From Nocardioides alcanivorans (GTDB lineage Bacteria; Actinomycetota; Actinomycetes; Propionibacteriales; Nocardioidaceae): 48,246 nucleotides of DNA. Shown here in pieces: positions 37,705 through 46,794 of this stretch; position 1 is the first letter of the stretch; every line of letters begins with the position of its first letter. The notes beneath the pieces were generated by a model that did not search any database, had not been told where the DNA came from, and saw nothing but the letters and a program-made list of their open reading frames with translations. A program made the position numbers and the translations under genes. The DNA is taken from NCBI RefSeq assembly GCF_021555175.1, contig NZ_JAKGRW010000036.1, positions 1 through 48,246 of the forward strand. The letters run 5' to 3'.

Positions 37705-39627
37705 TCAGACCTCCACCTTGACGAGTCGGCTGATCATGAAGGCACCGAGCGCCAGCAGCGCACAAGCGGCTGCCAGCATCACGATGCCCAGGAACTCGGT
37801 GTAGAGCGGCCGGACGTAGTCACGGCGGGTCAGCAGCAGGTAGCAGAACATGGCCACGGGCAACAAGCCGAGGATCCAGCCCGACAGCCGCCCTTCGGCG
37901 GAGAGCGTCTTCACCTGACGACGCAGGTAGTCACGCTCACGCAGGGTGGCCGCGACCGTGTTGAGCAGCTCGGCCAGGTTGCCACCGACCTGCCGCTGGA
38001 TCCGGATGGCCATGATGACCCACGCGAAGTCCTTGCTCTGGTAGCGCTCGGCCACCTGGTCCAGCGCGTCCTCGAGCGGCACCCCGAGACGCGCCTCCAT
38101 GAGCACCTGCTTGAACTCACCCGCGATGGGCTCGTTGCCCTCCTGCACCACCGTGTCGATCGACTGCGCGAGCGACATGCCGGCGCTCAGCGACCCGGAG
38201 AGCAACGTCAACGTGTCGGCCAGGCTGCTCTGGAAGGCGTCGAGGCGCTTCTTGCGCTTGAAGCCCAGCCACAGCCACGGCACCAGGGCACCGGCGAGCA
38301 GGGCCAGCAGCAGCACGACCAGGTCGCCGCCACCCAGCAGCACGCCCACCAGGCCGCCGCCGATGGTCAGGCCGCCGTGGAGCAGGATCCACTCGGCCGC
38401 CTTCATGCTGGAGCCGGCCTGCACCAGGCGCGCGGAGATCCGCTCCTCGAGCCCCTTGTTGCGGTTGAGCACCTTGGCGGCAGCGCCCTTGGCCTGGTCG
38501 AGGCTCAGTGCCGGACCACCCTCCGTCTTGCTGACGGCTGTCTCGGTCATGACGCCGTAGGCGCTGATCCGCTCCTCCGCGGTGGGGGCGGCCTTGGGCG
38601 CGGTGGCCGTGTACATGACGCCGCCGAGCAGCACCAGCAGACCGACGCCGAGGGCGGCGAGACCGGCATACATCGCCGACTTCGGAACCTGCAGGCTGCT
38701 CGACTCCTGCTTGTCGGAGGCGGGAAGCGTGGGCGTCTCGGTGCCGGTGCGGAGGTAGACGAGGCGGGAGGCGGTCAGCTCGCCGGCGGTCACTTCGACC
38801 GTCCCCTCGCGGGCCGTGACGTTCGAGGGGATCGAGGCAGTGACCACGATCTGACGGCTCAGCGTCTCGGCCTCGGCGTCGAACGCGGCCCCCAGCGCCT
38901 CGGTGGTCGCCTCGATCACGGCACCGTGGCCGGCGTCGGCGAAGCTCTGCAGCGGACCGAGGTCGGCAGGGGACTGGTCGAGCGCGACCACGTCGACCTG
39001 CACCCCCGAGGCGGTGATCGCCTCGACGACGGACTCGTCGCTGGTGTCGGTGGTGTCCTTGCCGTCGGAGAGCACCAGTACCTGGCGCGCTCCTTGGTCA
39101 CCGGCAGCGGCGACGGCCTCGATCACGCCGTTGTTGAGCGCGGTGTTCCGGGCGGTGGTGAGGCCTTCGATGACGGCCTTGGCCCGGTCCCGGTCGGTGC
39201 TGGGGGCCAGCTCGACCACCACGTCGTTGTCGAAGGTGACCACGCCGATCCGCACGTCTGCGGGAGCCGCATCGAGGAACGCGGTGGCGGCCGCCTTGGC
39301 AGGCTCGAACCGGTCGGCGTTGACCATCGAGTTGCTGGTGTCGATCGCCAGCACCGTGATGCGCTCGATGGTCTCGGTGGCGTCCTGGGCGAGCTCGGCC
39401 GACGTGTCGGCCGGCTGACCAGCGATCGTCACCCGTACGTCGTCAGGTGAGACCTTCGTGCCGCCCGGCACCGAGACGATCATCGCGAGATCGTCACCAG
39501 CTGCCTGGGCGTGGCTGATCACCAGCTCGTCGGCGGCCGACGCAGGTGCGGTGGCACCCAGTAGCACGGTGGCGGTCGCCAACGAGGCGACCAGACCACC
39601 GGCCAGCATCCGCAGGCGAGGTCGCAT
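37705..39627 (-). CDS. tadB: von Willebrand A-TadB fusion: Tad pilus platform protein with extracellular vWA domain
   Basis: 640 residues, about twice the length of ordinary TadB. A signal peptide (1-31) is followed by an extracytoplasmic part with a vWA domain (~88-255) and an intact MIDAS metal site, DTSNS at 96-100, plus TFDND and LSDGKDTT. A membrane helix at ~318-342 leads to a cytoplasmic linker, membrane helices near 415-455, the T2SSF domain (~465-580) and two final helices. The C-terminal half is a complete TadB. The fusion would place a metal-dependent adhesion domain on the outer side of the pilus motor; function beyond that is unknown. It overlaps tadA by one base (TGATG). Confidence 0.92.
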   Translation of the reverse strand: MRPRLRMLAGGLVASLATATVLLGATAPASAADELVISHAQAAGDDLAMIVSVPGGTKVSPDDVRVTIAGQPADTSAELAQDATETIERITVLAIDTSNSMVNADRFEPAKAAATAFLDAAPADVRIGVVTFDNDVVVELAPSTDRDRAKAVIEGLTTARNTALNNGVIEAVAAAGDQGARQVLVLSDGKDTTDTSDESVVEAITASGVQVDVVALDQSPADLGPLQSFADAGHGAVIEATTEALGAAFDAEAETLSRQIVVTASIPSNVTAREGTVEVTAGELTASRLVYLRTGTETPTLPASDKQESSSLQVPKSAMYAGLAALGVGLLVLLGGVMYTATAPKAAPTAEERISAYGVMTETAVSKTEGGPALSLDQAKGAAAKVLNRNKGLEERISARLVQAGSSMKAAEWILLHGGLTIGGGLVGVLLGGGDLVVLLLALLAGALVPWLWLGFKRKKRLDAFQSSLADTLTLLSGSLSAGMSLAQSIDTVVQEGNEPIAGEFKQVLMEARLGVPLEDALDQVAERYQSKDFAWVIMAIRIQRQVGGNLAELLNTVAATLRERDYLRRQVKTLSAEGRLSGWILGLLPVAMFCYLLLTRRDYVRPLYTEFLGIVMLAAACALLALGAFMISRLVKVEV

Positions 39628-41108
39628 CAGAGGCCATCCATCGCGAAGATGGCCGGGTCGACGCTCACGTTGGCATAGGCCATCTTCTCGAGGAACTTCG
39701 GCCGCAGGCCGGTCGACCGGAGACGTCCGAGGCTCCGTCCGTTCTCGTCGAAGCCCGCCGAATGGTCATAGACGAAGACATCCTGGAGGGTGATCACATC
39801 ACCCTCCATCCGCTCCACCTCGGTGATGTGGGTGATGTGACGTGAGCCGTCCTTGAAACGGGTCTGGTGCACGATCACGTCGACCGCCGAGGCCACCTGC
39901 TCCCGGATCGCCCGGATCGGCAGGTCCATGCCAGCCATCATCACCATGGTCTCGACGCGCGCCAGGGTGTCGCGGGGACCGTTGGAGTGGACCGTGCAGA
40001 TCGACCCGTCGTGGCCGGTGTTCATCGCCTGAAGCATGTCGAGCGCGGAGGCGTCACGGACCTCACCGACGATGACGCGGTCGGGCCGCATGCGCAGGCT
40101 GTTCTTCACCAGGTCGCGGATGTCGACCTCACCCTTGCCCTCCAGGTTGGCCGGGCGCGACTCGAGGCGCACCACGTGCTCCTGGTGCAGCTGGAGCTCG
40201 GCGGCGTCCTCGATCGTCACGATGCGCTCGTCGCTCGGGATGAACGACGACAGCACGTTGAGCGTCGTCGTCTTTCCGGCACCGGTGGAGCCCGACACGA
40301 TGATGTTGAGCCGGCCCCGCACGCAGGCGTCGAGGAAGTCGCTGGCCCGCTGGGTCATCGAGCCGAACCGCACCAGGTCGGCGGCGGTGAGGGGGTCGGT
40401 GGCGAACTTGCGGATCGTCAGGCTGGAGCCGTCGATCGCCAGCGGTGGGATCACCGCATTGACGCGAGAGCCGTCGGGCAGCCGGGCATCGACCATCGGG
40501 CTCGACTCGTCCACGCGCCGACCGATGCGCGAGACGATCTTCTCGATCGTGCGTCGCAGGTGGGACTCGTCGGTGAACTTCACGTCCACCCACTCCAGCC
40601 GACCCTTGCGCTCCACCCAGACCTGGTCGTGGCCGTTGACCATGACCTCGCTGACCTCTTCGTCGCGCAACAGCGGCTGGATCGGGCCGTAGCCGAGGAT
40701 GTCGTCGGTGATCTCGAGGGTGACCTTCTGGCGGTCCGAGGCGCTCAGCGGTCGGTCCTGCGCCCCGAGCACGTCGCGCAGCACGCCGCGGACCCGCTGC
40801 TCGAGGTCTTCCTGGTCCATGTCGAGGTCATAGAGCTGGGGGCCGAGCTGACGCAGCAGCTCCGCGTGGATGTTGCCCTTCAGCTCCTCGAGTCGATCGG
40901 CGTGCTGGGTGGCGGCATGCGCCAGCCGGCGATTGACCGACGGATCGGTCGCCGAGGAGCCAGCCACCCGCTTGCCGACAGGATGCGGCGTCGTGCCGGT
41001 CGTCCCAGCCGTGCCGACCACGGTGGCGGCGGCCTCGGTGTCGCGGTTCTCGGTCGGCGTCTCCAGACCCGCCTTGGCGCGCGCGATCCGGTCACCCAAG
41101 CTGCTCAT
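39627..41108 (-). CDS. tadA: Tad/CpaF-type pilus assembly ATPase
   Basis: 493 residues, a secretion ATPase of the VirB11/PilT superfamily. Walker A GSTGAGKTT lies at 273-281 and Walker B near 344-351 (RVIVGEVR). The His box GHDGSICTVHSN follows, preceded by the Asp-box region IVTIEDAAELQL. A cytoplasmic N-terminal domain of ~150 residues precedes the ATPase core. It drives pilin extraction and assembly at TadB/TadC. It begins 7 nt after tadZ. Confidence 0.95.
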   Translation of the reverse strand: MSSLGDRIARAKAGLETPTENRDTEAAATVVGTAGTTGTTPHPVGKRVAGSSATDPSVNRRLAHAATQHADRLEELKGNIHAELLRQLGPQLYDLDMDQEDLEQRVRGVLRDVLGAQDRPLSASDRQKVTLEITDDILGYGPIQPLLRDEEVSEVMVNGHDQVWVERKGRLEWVDVKFTDESHLRRTIEKIVSRIGRRVDESSPMVDARLPDGSRVNAVIPPLAIDGSSLTIRKFATDPLTAADLVRFGSMTQRASDFLDACVRGRLNIIVSGSTGAGKTTTLNVLSSFIPSDERIVTIEDAAELQLHQEHVVRLESRPANLEGKGEVDIRDLVKNSLRMRPDRVIVGEVRDASALDMLQAMNTGHDGSICTVHSNGPRDTLARVETMVMMAGMDLPIRAIREQVASAVDVIVHQTRFKDGSRHITHITEVERMEGDVITLQDVFVYDHSAGFDENGRSLGRLRSTGLRPKFLEKMAYANVSVDPAIFAMDGL

Positions 41109-41115
41109 CGTGCGC

Positions 41116-42320
41116 TCACTTCCGGTTGCGGCGCCACAGGGCGCCCCTGCTGCTCGACTCGCTCCTGCTCGACTCGCCCTTGCCCGACCTGCCCTCGGGA
41201 GCAGCGGCGGGTTCCTCCTCGCCGGCGAGCTTGCGAGCGAGTTTGCGGAACTCCACGCTCGCCGGGTGCGACGGGTTGCCGATCACGATCGGTTTGCCGG
41301 CGTTGGTGGCGGCGGCGATGTCGATCGAGGACGGCACCATCGTGGTGATCGGCATGCCGAGGATCGTCTCGACCTTGCTGGGGTCGAGCCCCACCGCGTC
41401 ATCGGCACGGTTGAGCACCAGGTGGCGGCTGCCCTGCGCGATGTTGAGCAGGTCGAGCGTCTCGAGGGCGACCTTCACGTTCTTGAGGGTGGGGACGTCG
41501 AGGGTCGCCACGATCACGCACTCGTCGGTCTCGTCGAGGGCCTGCAGGGTCTGCTCGTCGAAACTGGGGGAGGTGTCGACCACGACGTAGTCGAACTCTC
41601 GCTTCAGGGTGCGCATCATGCGTGCCACCAGCGTCGCGGTGACCCGGTCGCGTGCATCGGGCAGGCTCGGCGCCGCCAGCACCATGAGCGACTGCTCGTG
41701 ACGGGTCAGCAGCGACTCCACGAGGGCGAAGTCGATCTGGTCCTCGCCGCCGATGGCCTCCTCGATGGTGTGGTGCGGGAAGAGCTGCATCGTGATCGCG
41801 ACGTCACCGAAGGCGAGGTCGAGGTCGATCAGGCAGACCTTGCGGGCACCGCCGTCGGCCAGGGCCAGAGCGAGGTTGACCGAGGTCGTGGTCTTGCCGA
41901 CGCCACCCTTGGGGAGAAGACGGTGACGACGGTGCCCTCGCGCTGGGTCTGGGCCTGCTGACCGCCGTGCAGGGCCTTCCAGTACTGCTCGGCGCGGCCG
42001 ACGGCCGCCAGCAGGCCGGCCGTGTCGTCGGTCTGCACGACGTCGCGGGCGCCGGATTGCATCGCCTTGTAGAGGACCTCCGCGTCCACCTCCTCGCGGA
42101 CGAGGATCACTGAGGTGGAGGGGCGGGTGTAGCGCATGCCCTCGGCGATGTCGATGGCGTCGGCGAGGGCCAGGCTGGGGCCGGCCACCACGGCGAACTC
42201 GCTCGTGTGCCGACCCAGCCACGAGTGCATGGTCTCCGCGGAGTCGACACCGTGGGCGCGTGGCAGGACGGCGGCCAGACGCGCGATGACCTCAGGATCC
42301 TTGTCGACGATGAGGGTCAT
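41116..42320 (-). CDS. tadZ: Tad pilus localisation protein TadZ/CpaE (apparent frameshift)
   Basis: About 401 residues after joining frames at 41911-41914, where one more base restores the P-loop. Residues 1-125 form a receiver-like domain. A ParA/MinD ATPase follows, with SPKGGVGKTT at ~136-145, DLDLAFGDV and VVVDTSPSF. The C-terminus is a basic Ser/Arg-rich tail. TadZ proteins mark the assembly site. It starts at ATG 42320, overlapping the expected cpaB stop by one base. Confidence 0.9.
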
Positions 42321-43062
42321 CAGCGGGCCCGGGGAGGAAGTTGTCCTGCTTGACCACCGGGCCGTTGTCGACCTCGGAGTCCTCGTTGAGGAGGCCGAAG
42401 GCGAGCTCGCCGTCGTGCGATCCGAAGATGATCCGGGTTGCCTGCTCCTGGGTGACGGCCAGCGTCATCAGGGTGCGCGGGAGTTCCTCGGTGACCGACT
42501 CACCGCTCTCGTTGGTCGACGTCGTGGTGATGGTGGAGGTGGTGCCCACTCCGAGCACCAGCACCCGCTGCAACAGCGTGGCGGTGTATTCGGGCTGGTT
42601 GTTGTCGATCTCTTCGGTGAAGAAGATCGTGACCTCCGAGCCGGGGTTGACGAAACCCGCTACCCGCGCCGGGTCGGTGAGGTTGACGGAGATCGCCATC
42701 AAACCCTCGGGAATGGCGAGGGTGCCGCTCTCGACGGCACCGGAGCCGAACTTGTTGGAGGTGACCTGCTCGCCGGCGAAGAGCCGGGTAGTCGCCCGCA
42801 GTCCGCTCAACGACTGGGTGTCGGCCTGGGCGCCGGGAAGGATCTGATCCTTGGGCACCTCGACCGTCTTGATCTTGCCGGCGGTCACGGCGTCGTCGAA
42901 GTTCTCACCCGCGTCGATGTCCTCGACGGCCTGCAGGACGTCGACCGCCTCGATGTCCTCCTTGGCGCGGTCGTCTGCCCCCTGCACGTAGAGGAAGACG
43001 AGAAGGGTGCCGAGCGCTGCAATCACTGCCGCCAGGACGAGCAGGATCTTCCGACGGTCCAT
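42320..43062 (-). CDS. cpaB: Flp pilus assembly protein CpaB/RcpC (apparent frameshift at the very end)
   Basis: About 247 residues. An N-terminal membrane anchor (6-26) is followed by an SAF-like domain (VLQAVEDIDAGENFDDAVTA) and the CpaB/RcpC domain (LMAISVNLTDPARVAGFVNPGSEVTIFF). As written, the frame runs on to 42292 across the tadZ start. One more base in the run 42331-42334 gives a stop at 42320-42322 overlapping the tadZ ATG (TGATG), matching the coupling elsewhere in the operon. I therefore place the end at 42320. The start could also be the GTG at 43071. It is the first gene of the Tad operon. Confidence 0.87.
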
Positions 43063-43183
43063 GACCACCACTTTCGAATGAGTCGCTACGAGACGTCCCG
43101 GCCCTCCTGACGAGGAATCTCGGCCGACGCGGGGTCAAAGATGCCAAAGATGGGGGATGAATGCGGAGTTGTTCTCGGGATAT

Positions 43184-43203
43184 GGCTCGAAATGACTAGA
43201 CCA
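43184..43203 (-). promoter_or_regulatory. Candidate Tad regulator site, cpaB copy
   Basis: On the minus strand TGGTCTAGTCATTTCGAGCC matches the pilin-upstream element in 16 of 20 positions. It lies 122 nt upstream of cpaB, in the ~200-bp gap to the acyl-CoA ligase gene (43063-43269). In that gap I see no clear promoter or terminator otherwise. Confidence 0.5.
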
Positions 43204-43269
43204 GTTGTCCAATGGATGGACTCCGGCCTGCAGTCAGCCGACCGGAGCGCAGCGATCCGGCGCGAGGGT

Positions 43270-45057
43270 TCAGTGCGAGTAGAGCGCCTCGACGTCGTCG
43301 CGGAAGTCTCGCATGACCACGTTGCGCTTGAGCTTGAGGCTCGGTGTGAGCTCTCCGGTCTCCTCGGTCCAGTCGACGGGGAGCACGGTGAACTTGCGGA
43401 TCGACTCGGCCTTCGAGACGGCCTTGTTGGCCTCCTCGACGGCTTCCTGGACCGCGGCGCGCAGGTCGTCGTCGTCCACGAGGTCGGCGATCTTGCCGGA
43501 CTTGCCGTTCTCCTTCGCCCAGAAGGGGAAGTACTCCGGGTCGATCGTGACGAGCGCCGCGATGAAGGGCTGGCCGTCGCCGACCACCATGCACTGGCTG
43601 ACCAGCGGGTGTGCCCGCAACCGGTCCTCGAGCACCGCCGGAGCGACGTTCTTGCCGCCGGCGGTCACCAGGATCTCCTTCTTGCGTCCGGTGATCCGGA
43701 TGAAGCCTTCGTCATCGACCTCGCCCTGGTCGCCGGAGTGGAACCAGCCGTCGACCAGCGCCTCGGCGGTCGCGGCATCGTTCTTCCAGTAGCCCTTGAG
43801 CACCTGGCCGCCCTTGAAGAGCAGCTCGCCGTCCTCGGCCACGCGCACCGTCGTGCCGCCCAGCGGGCGGCCGACCGTGCCGACCTTGATGGCGTCGGGC
43901 AGGTTGACCGACAGCGCCGCCGTGGTCTCGGTGAGGCCGTAGCCCTCGAGCACGGTGAGGCCGATGCCCCGGTAGAAGTGGCCGAGCCGCTCGCCCAGCG
44001 GTGCGCCACCGGAGACGGCGTACTCACACCGACCTCCGAGCGTGGTGCGGAGCTTGCTGTAGACGAGCTTGTCGAAGAGCGCGTGCTGCAGCCGCACCGG
44101 CAGCGACACCTTGCCGGTGTCCTGGCCGCGGCTCCAGGCGATGGCGACCTCGGCGGCGCGGGCGAAGATCTTGCCCTTGCCGTCGGCTGCTGCTCGCTGC
44201 GACGCGGTGTTGTAGACCTTCTCGAAGACGCGCGGCACCGCGAGGATGAAGGTCGGCTTGAAGTTGCCGAGGTCCTCCACGAGGTTGGCGATGTCGGCAC
44301 TGTGGCCGAGCTTCACCCGGCCCTTGATGCAACCGATCTGGATGATGCGGGCGAAGACGTGGGCGAGCGGCAGGAAGAGCAGGGTCGAAGCGCCCTCGGT
44401 GCCGAAGAGCCGCTCCAGCTCGTCGACGGCCACGCCGAGCTCGAACATGAAGTTGCCGTGGGTGAGCATGCAGCCCTTCGGCCGGCCCGTGGTGCCCGAG
44501 GTGTAGATGAGCGTGCAGACGTCGTCGGGCGTCGCCGTCGTACGGCGCACCTCGAGTTCGTCGTCGCTGATGCCGGCGCCCGCTTCGGCCAGCTGGGCCA
44601 TTGCACCGTCGTCGAGGGTCCAGACCTGGGTGAGCTCGGGGAGGTCGGCACGCAGCGGCTCGATCCGGTCGCGGTGGTCTGCGGTCTCGGCAACGATCGC
44701 CTTGGTGCCGGAGTCCTCGAGGATCCACCGGACCTGCTCGGCGGAGGAGGTCTCGTAGATCGGCACGGTGATCGCGCCGGCGGTCCAGATCGCGTAGTCG
44801 AGCAGGGTCCACTCGTAGCGGGTCTTGGAGAGCAGGGCGACTCGGTCGCCCGGCTCGATCCCGGAGGCCACCAGGCCCTTCGCGGCCTCCTGCACCTGAC
44901 GCAGGAACTCCGCGGCGGTGACGTCGGTCCACTCGCCGCCGACGTTGCGGCTGAAGACCACGGTGTCGCCGTGCTCGCGGCCGTTGGCGACGACGTCGTC
45001 GGTCAGATTTCCGGTGCTGGGGATCTCGACCGTCAGGGGAGTGGAGAACTCACGCAA
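43270..45057 (-). CDS. Long-chain fatty-acid-CoA ligase (FadD15-like)
   Basis: 595 residues, starting at TTG 45057, which is set by a perfect AGGAGGT ribosome-binding site six bases upstream. It belongs to the adenylate-forming enzymes: the P-loop YTSGTTGRPKG, the GYGLTET motif, WFHSGDQGEVDDEGFIRITGRKKEI and the Lys-containing LKLKRN near the end are all present. It activates fatty acids to acyl-CoA via acyl-AMP. Position and type fit M. tuberculosis FadD15/Rv2187 (from memory). It is divergent from the SRPBCC operon. Confidence 0.93.
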   Translation of the reverse strand: MREFSTPLTVEIPSTGNLTDDVVANGREHGDTVVFSRNVGGEWTDVTAAEFLRQVQEAAKGLVASGIEPGDRVALLSKTRYEWTLLDYAIWTAGAITVPIYETSSAEQVRWILEDSGTKAIVAETADHRDRIEPLRADLPELTQVWTLDDGAMAQLAEAGAGISDDELEVRRTTATPDDVCTLIYTSGTTGRPKGCMLTHGNFMFELGVAVDELERLFGTEGASTLLFLPLAHVFARIIQIGCIKGRVKLGHSADIANLVEDLGNFKPTFILAVPRVFEKVYNTASQRAAADGKGKIFARAAEVAIAWSRGQDTGKVSLPVRLQHALFDKLVYSKLRTTLGGRCEYAVSGGAPLGERLGHFYRGIGLTVLEGYGLTETTAALSVNLPDAIKVGTVGRPLGGTTVRVAEDGELLFKGGQVLKGYWKNDAATAEALVDGWFHSGDQGEVDDEGFIRITGRKKEILVTAGGKNVAPAVLEDRLRAHPLVSQCMVVGDGQPFIAALVTIDPEYFPFWAKENGKSGKIADLVDDDDLRAAVQEAVEEANKAVSKAESIRKFTVLPVDWTEETGELTPSLKLKRNVVMRDFRDDVEALYSH

Positions 45058-45181
45058 GGGGATACCTCCTGAGAAAGTGTGTCGGGCGGCACGTTACCCC
45101 GGTCACCGCCCGCTCGGCGTACCGCCGGTATCCGGTACGCTCGCGTCGCCGAGCAAGCACATCGGGCAGGGAGAAGAAGCG
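45058..45181. promoter_or_regulatory. Divergent fadD/SRPBCC intergenic region with a dyad
   Basis: GTACCG at 45119-45124 and CGGTAC at 45133-45138 form a dyad eight bases apart. A possible -10 box, TACGCT at 45136-45141, overlaps its right half and could serve the rightward operon. An operator over the promoter is possible. No -35 box is clear. Confidence 0.35.
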
Positions 45182-45628
45182 ATGGCTGAACAGACCACGT
45201 CGTCGATCGTCGTCGACGCACCGCCCAGCGCCGTGATGGACGTGATCGCAGACTTCCCCGCCTATCCCGCGTGGGCCAAGGGCATGCGCAATGTCGAGGT
45301 GCGGGGCGACCTCGTCGACGGTCGTGCGCAGGAGGTCTTCTTCGAACTCGACGTCGCGCCGATCAAGGACGAATACACGTTGGCCTACGTCTGGCAGGGC
45401 GACGAGCAGGTGACCTGGACCCTCGTGGAGGGCAAGATCCTGCGGGCCCTGGACGGTGCCTATGTGCTCCGCGACCTCGGCAACGGCTCCACCGAGGTGA
45501 CCTATCGCCTCTCGCTCGACGTGACCATTCCGTTGATCGGCATGCTGAAGCGCAAGGGCGAGAAGATCCTCATCGACACGGCGCTCAAGGGCCTCAAGAA
45601 GCGCGTCGAATCCCTGCCGCCCGCGTGA
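45182..45628 (+). CDS. SRPBCC (START-like, polyketide cyclase/dehydrase family) protein
   Basis: 148 residues from ATG 45182, behind GGGAGAAG. SSIVVDAPPSAVMDVIADFPAYPAWAKGM is the classic opening of the SRPBCC lipid-binding fold; a long C-terminal helix (LKGLKKRVESLPPA) closes the cavity. It resembles TB16.3/Rv2185c of M. tuberculosis (from memory). It may carry a hydrophobic ligand, possibly linked to the neighbouring acyl-CoA ligase. The stop overlaps the next gene by four bases. Confidence 0.88.
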   Translation: MAEQTTSSIVVDAPPSAVMDVIADFPAYPAWAKGMRNVEVRGDLVDGRAQEVFFELDVAPIKDEYTLAYVWQGDEQVTWTLVEGKILRALDGAYVLRDLGNGSTEVTYRLSLDVTIPLIGMLKRKGEKILIDTALKGLKKRVESLPPA

Positions 45629-46794
45629 GGATCCTCCTCTTCACCGGCAAGGGAGGGGTCGGCAAGTCCACGGTCGCGGCGGCCACCGCCGCGCAGGCTG
45701 CTGCGCGCGGGCTGCGCACGCTGGTGCTGTCGACGGACGCCGCGCACTCGTTGGCCGACGCCTACGGTGTCGAGGTCGGCTCCGACCCGACGCCGATCGC
45801 CGACCACCTGCACGTGCAGCAGGTCGACGCGCAGAAGCGCTTCGAGGAGTCGTGGGCCGACATCCAGCGCTACCTGCTCTCCGTGCTCGACGTGGCCGGG
45901 GTCGATCCCGTCGCGGCCGAGGAACTCACCGTCATCCCCGGGGCGGAGGAGGTGCTGGCGCTGCTCGAGCTGCGGCTGCACGCTCTCTCGGGCACGTGGG
46001 ACGTGATCGTCGTCGACTGCGCCCCGACCGCCGAGACACTGCGGCTCCTGGCGTTGCCGGAGGCACTCGGCTGGTACATGGAACGGGTCTTTCCCTTCGA
46101 GCGCAAGGTGGTCAAGGCGCTCAAGCCGGTGCTCACTCGCGCAGCCGGCGTGCCGATGCCCCAGGACTCCGTCTTCGACGCCATCGAGCGGCTGCACGCC
46201 GAGCTCGACGAGGTACGTCGTCTCCTGTCGGGACCCGATGCCAGCGTGCGGATCGTGATGACCCCCGAGACCGTCGTGCTCGCCGAGGCCCGTCGGTCCT
46301 TCACGACGCTCTCGCTCTTCGGCTACCGCGTCGACGGGGTGGTGGCCAACCGGATCTTCCCGGAGGCGGACGGCGACCCCTGGCGGGCCGGCTGGGTGGA
46401 AGCCCAGCGTCGGGTGCTGGCCGAGGTGGACCAGTCGTTCGCCGGGCTCACGAGGTGGCGATCGACCTACCGGGCGCACGAGCCTGTCGGGGTCGACGCC
46501 CTGCGCCGGCTCGCGGACGAGGTCTATCTCGGCACGGATCCTCTCGCCCCGGTGGTCGGCGAGGGGCCCCTCAGGTTGACCCGCACGGCCGGCGAGGCCG
46601 TGCTGACGTTGGAATTGCCCGGCGTGGACCGCAGCGACGTCGACCTTGCCCGGCATGGCGATGACCTCGTCGTGACGGTCGGGGCCTATCGTCGACTGCT
46701 CACGTTGCCGCCGGGCCTCTCCCGACATGCCGTGCGCGGCGCGCGTGTGGTCGACGGGACGTTGCAGGTGCGATTCGAGGAGGTGGGCAGGTGA
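45625..46794 (+). CDS. ArsA/GET3-like ATPase
   Basis: 389 residues from GTG 45625; a longer frame that reads through from further upstream is ruled out by the overlapping SRPBCC gene. The P-loop is GKGGVGKST at 8-16 (deviant Walker A with signature Lys 9), followed by STDAAHSLADAYG and VVDCAPTAETLRLL. The last ~75 residues (LTLELPGVDRSDVDLARHGDDLVVTVGAY) form an Hsp20-like beta domain typical of actinobacterial and cyanobacterial ArsA-like proteins. No arsenic genes are nearby, so a chaperone or membrane-targeting role is likelier. It corresponds to Rv2184c by position. Confidence 0.9.
   Translation: MRILLFTGKGGVGKSTVAAATAAQAAARGLRTLVLSTDAAHSLADAYGVEVGSDPTPIADHLHVQQVDAQKRFEESWADIQRYLLSVLDVAGVDPVAAEELTVIPGAEEVLALLELRLHALSGTWDVIVVDCAPTAETLRLLALPEALGWYMERVFPFERKVVKALKPVLTRAAGVPMPQDSVFDAIERLHAELDEVRRLLSGPDASVRIVMTPETVVLAEARRSFTTLSLFGYRVDGVVANRIFPEADGDPWRAGWVEAQRRVLAEVDQSFAGLTRWRSTYRAHEPVGVDALRRLADEVYLGTDPLAPVVGEGPLRLTRTAGEAVLTLELPGVDRSDVDLARHGDDLVVTVGAYRRLLTLPPGLSRHAVRGARVVDGTLQVRFEEVGR

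Noticed and set aside
45600..46794. Arsenic resistance role for the ArsA-like ATPase
   Set aside because: No arsB, arsC, arsR or acr3 gene is nearby, and the Hsp20-like tail and neighbours fit the Rv2184c type instead.
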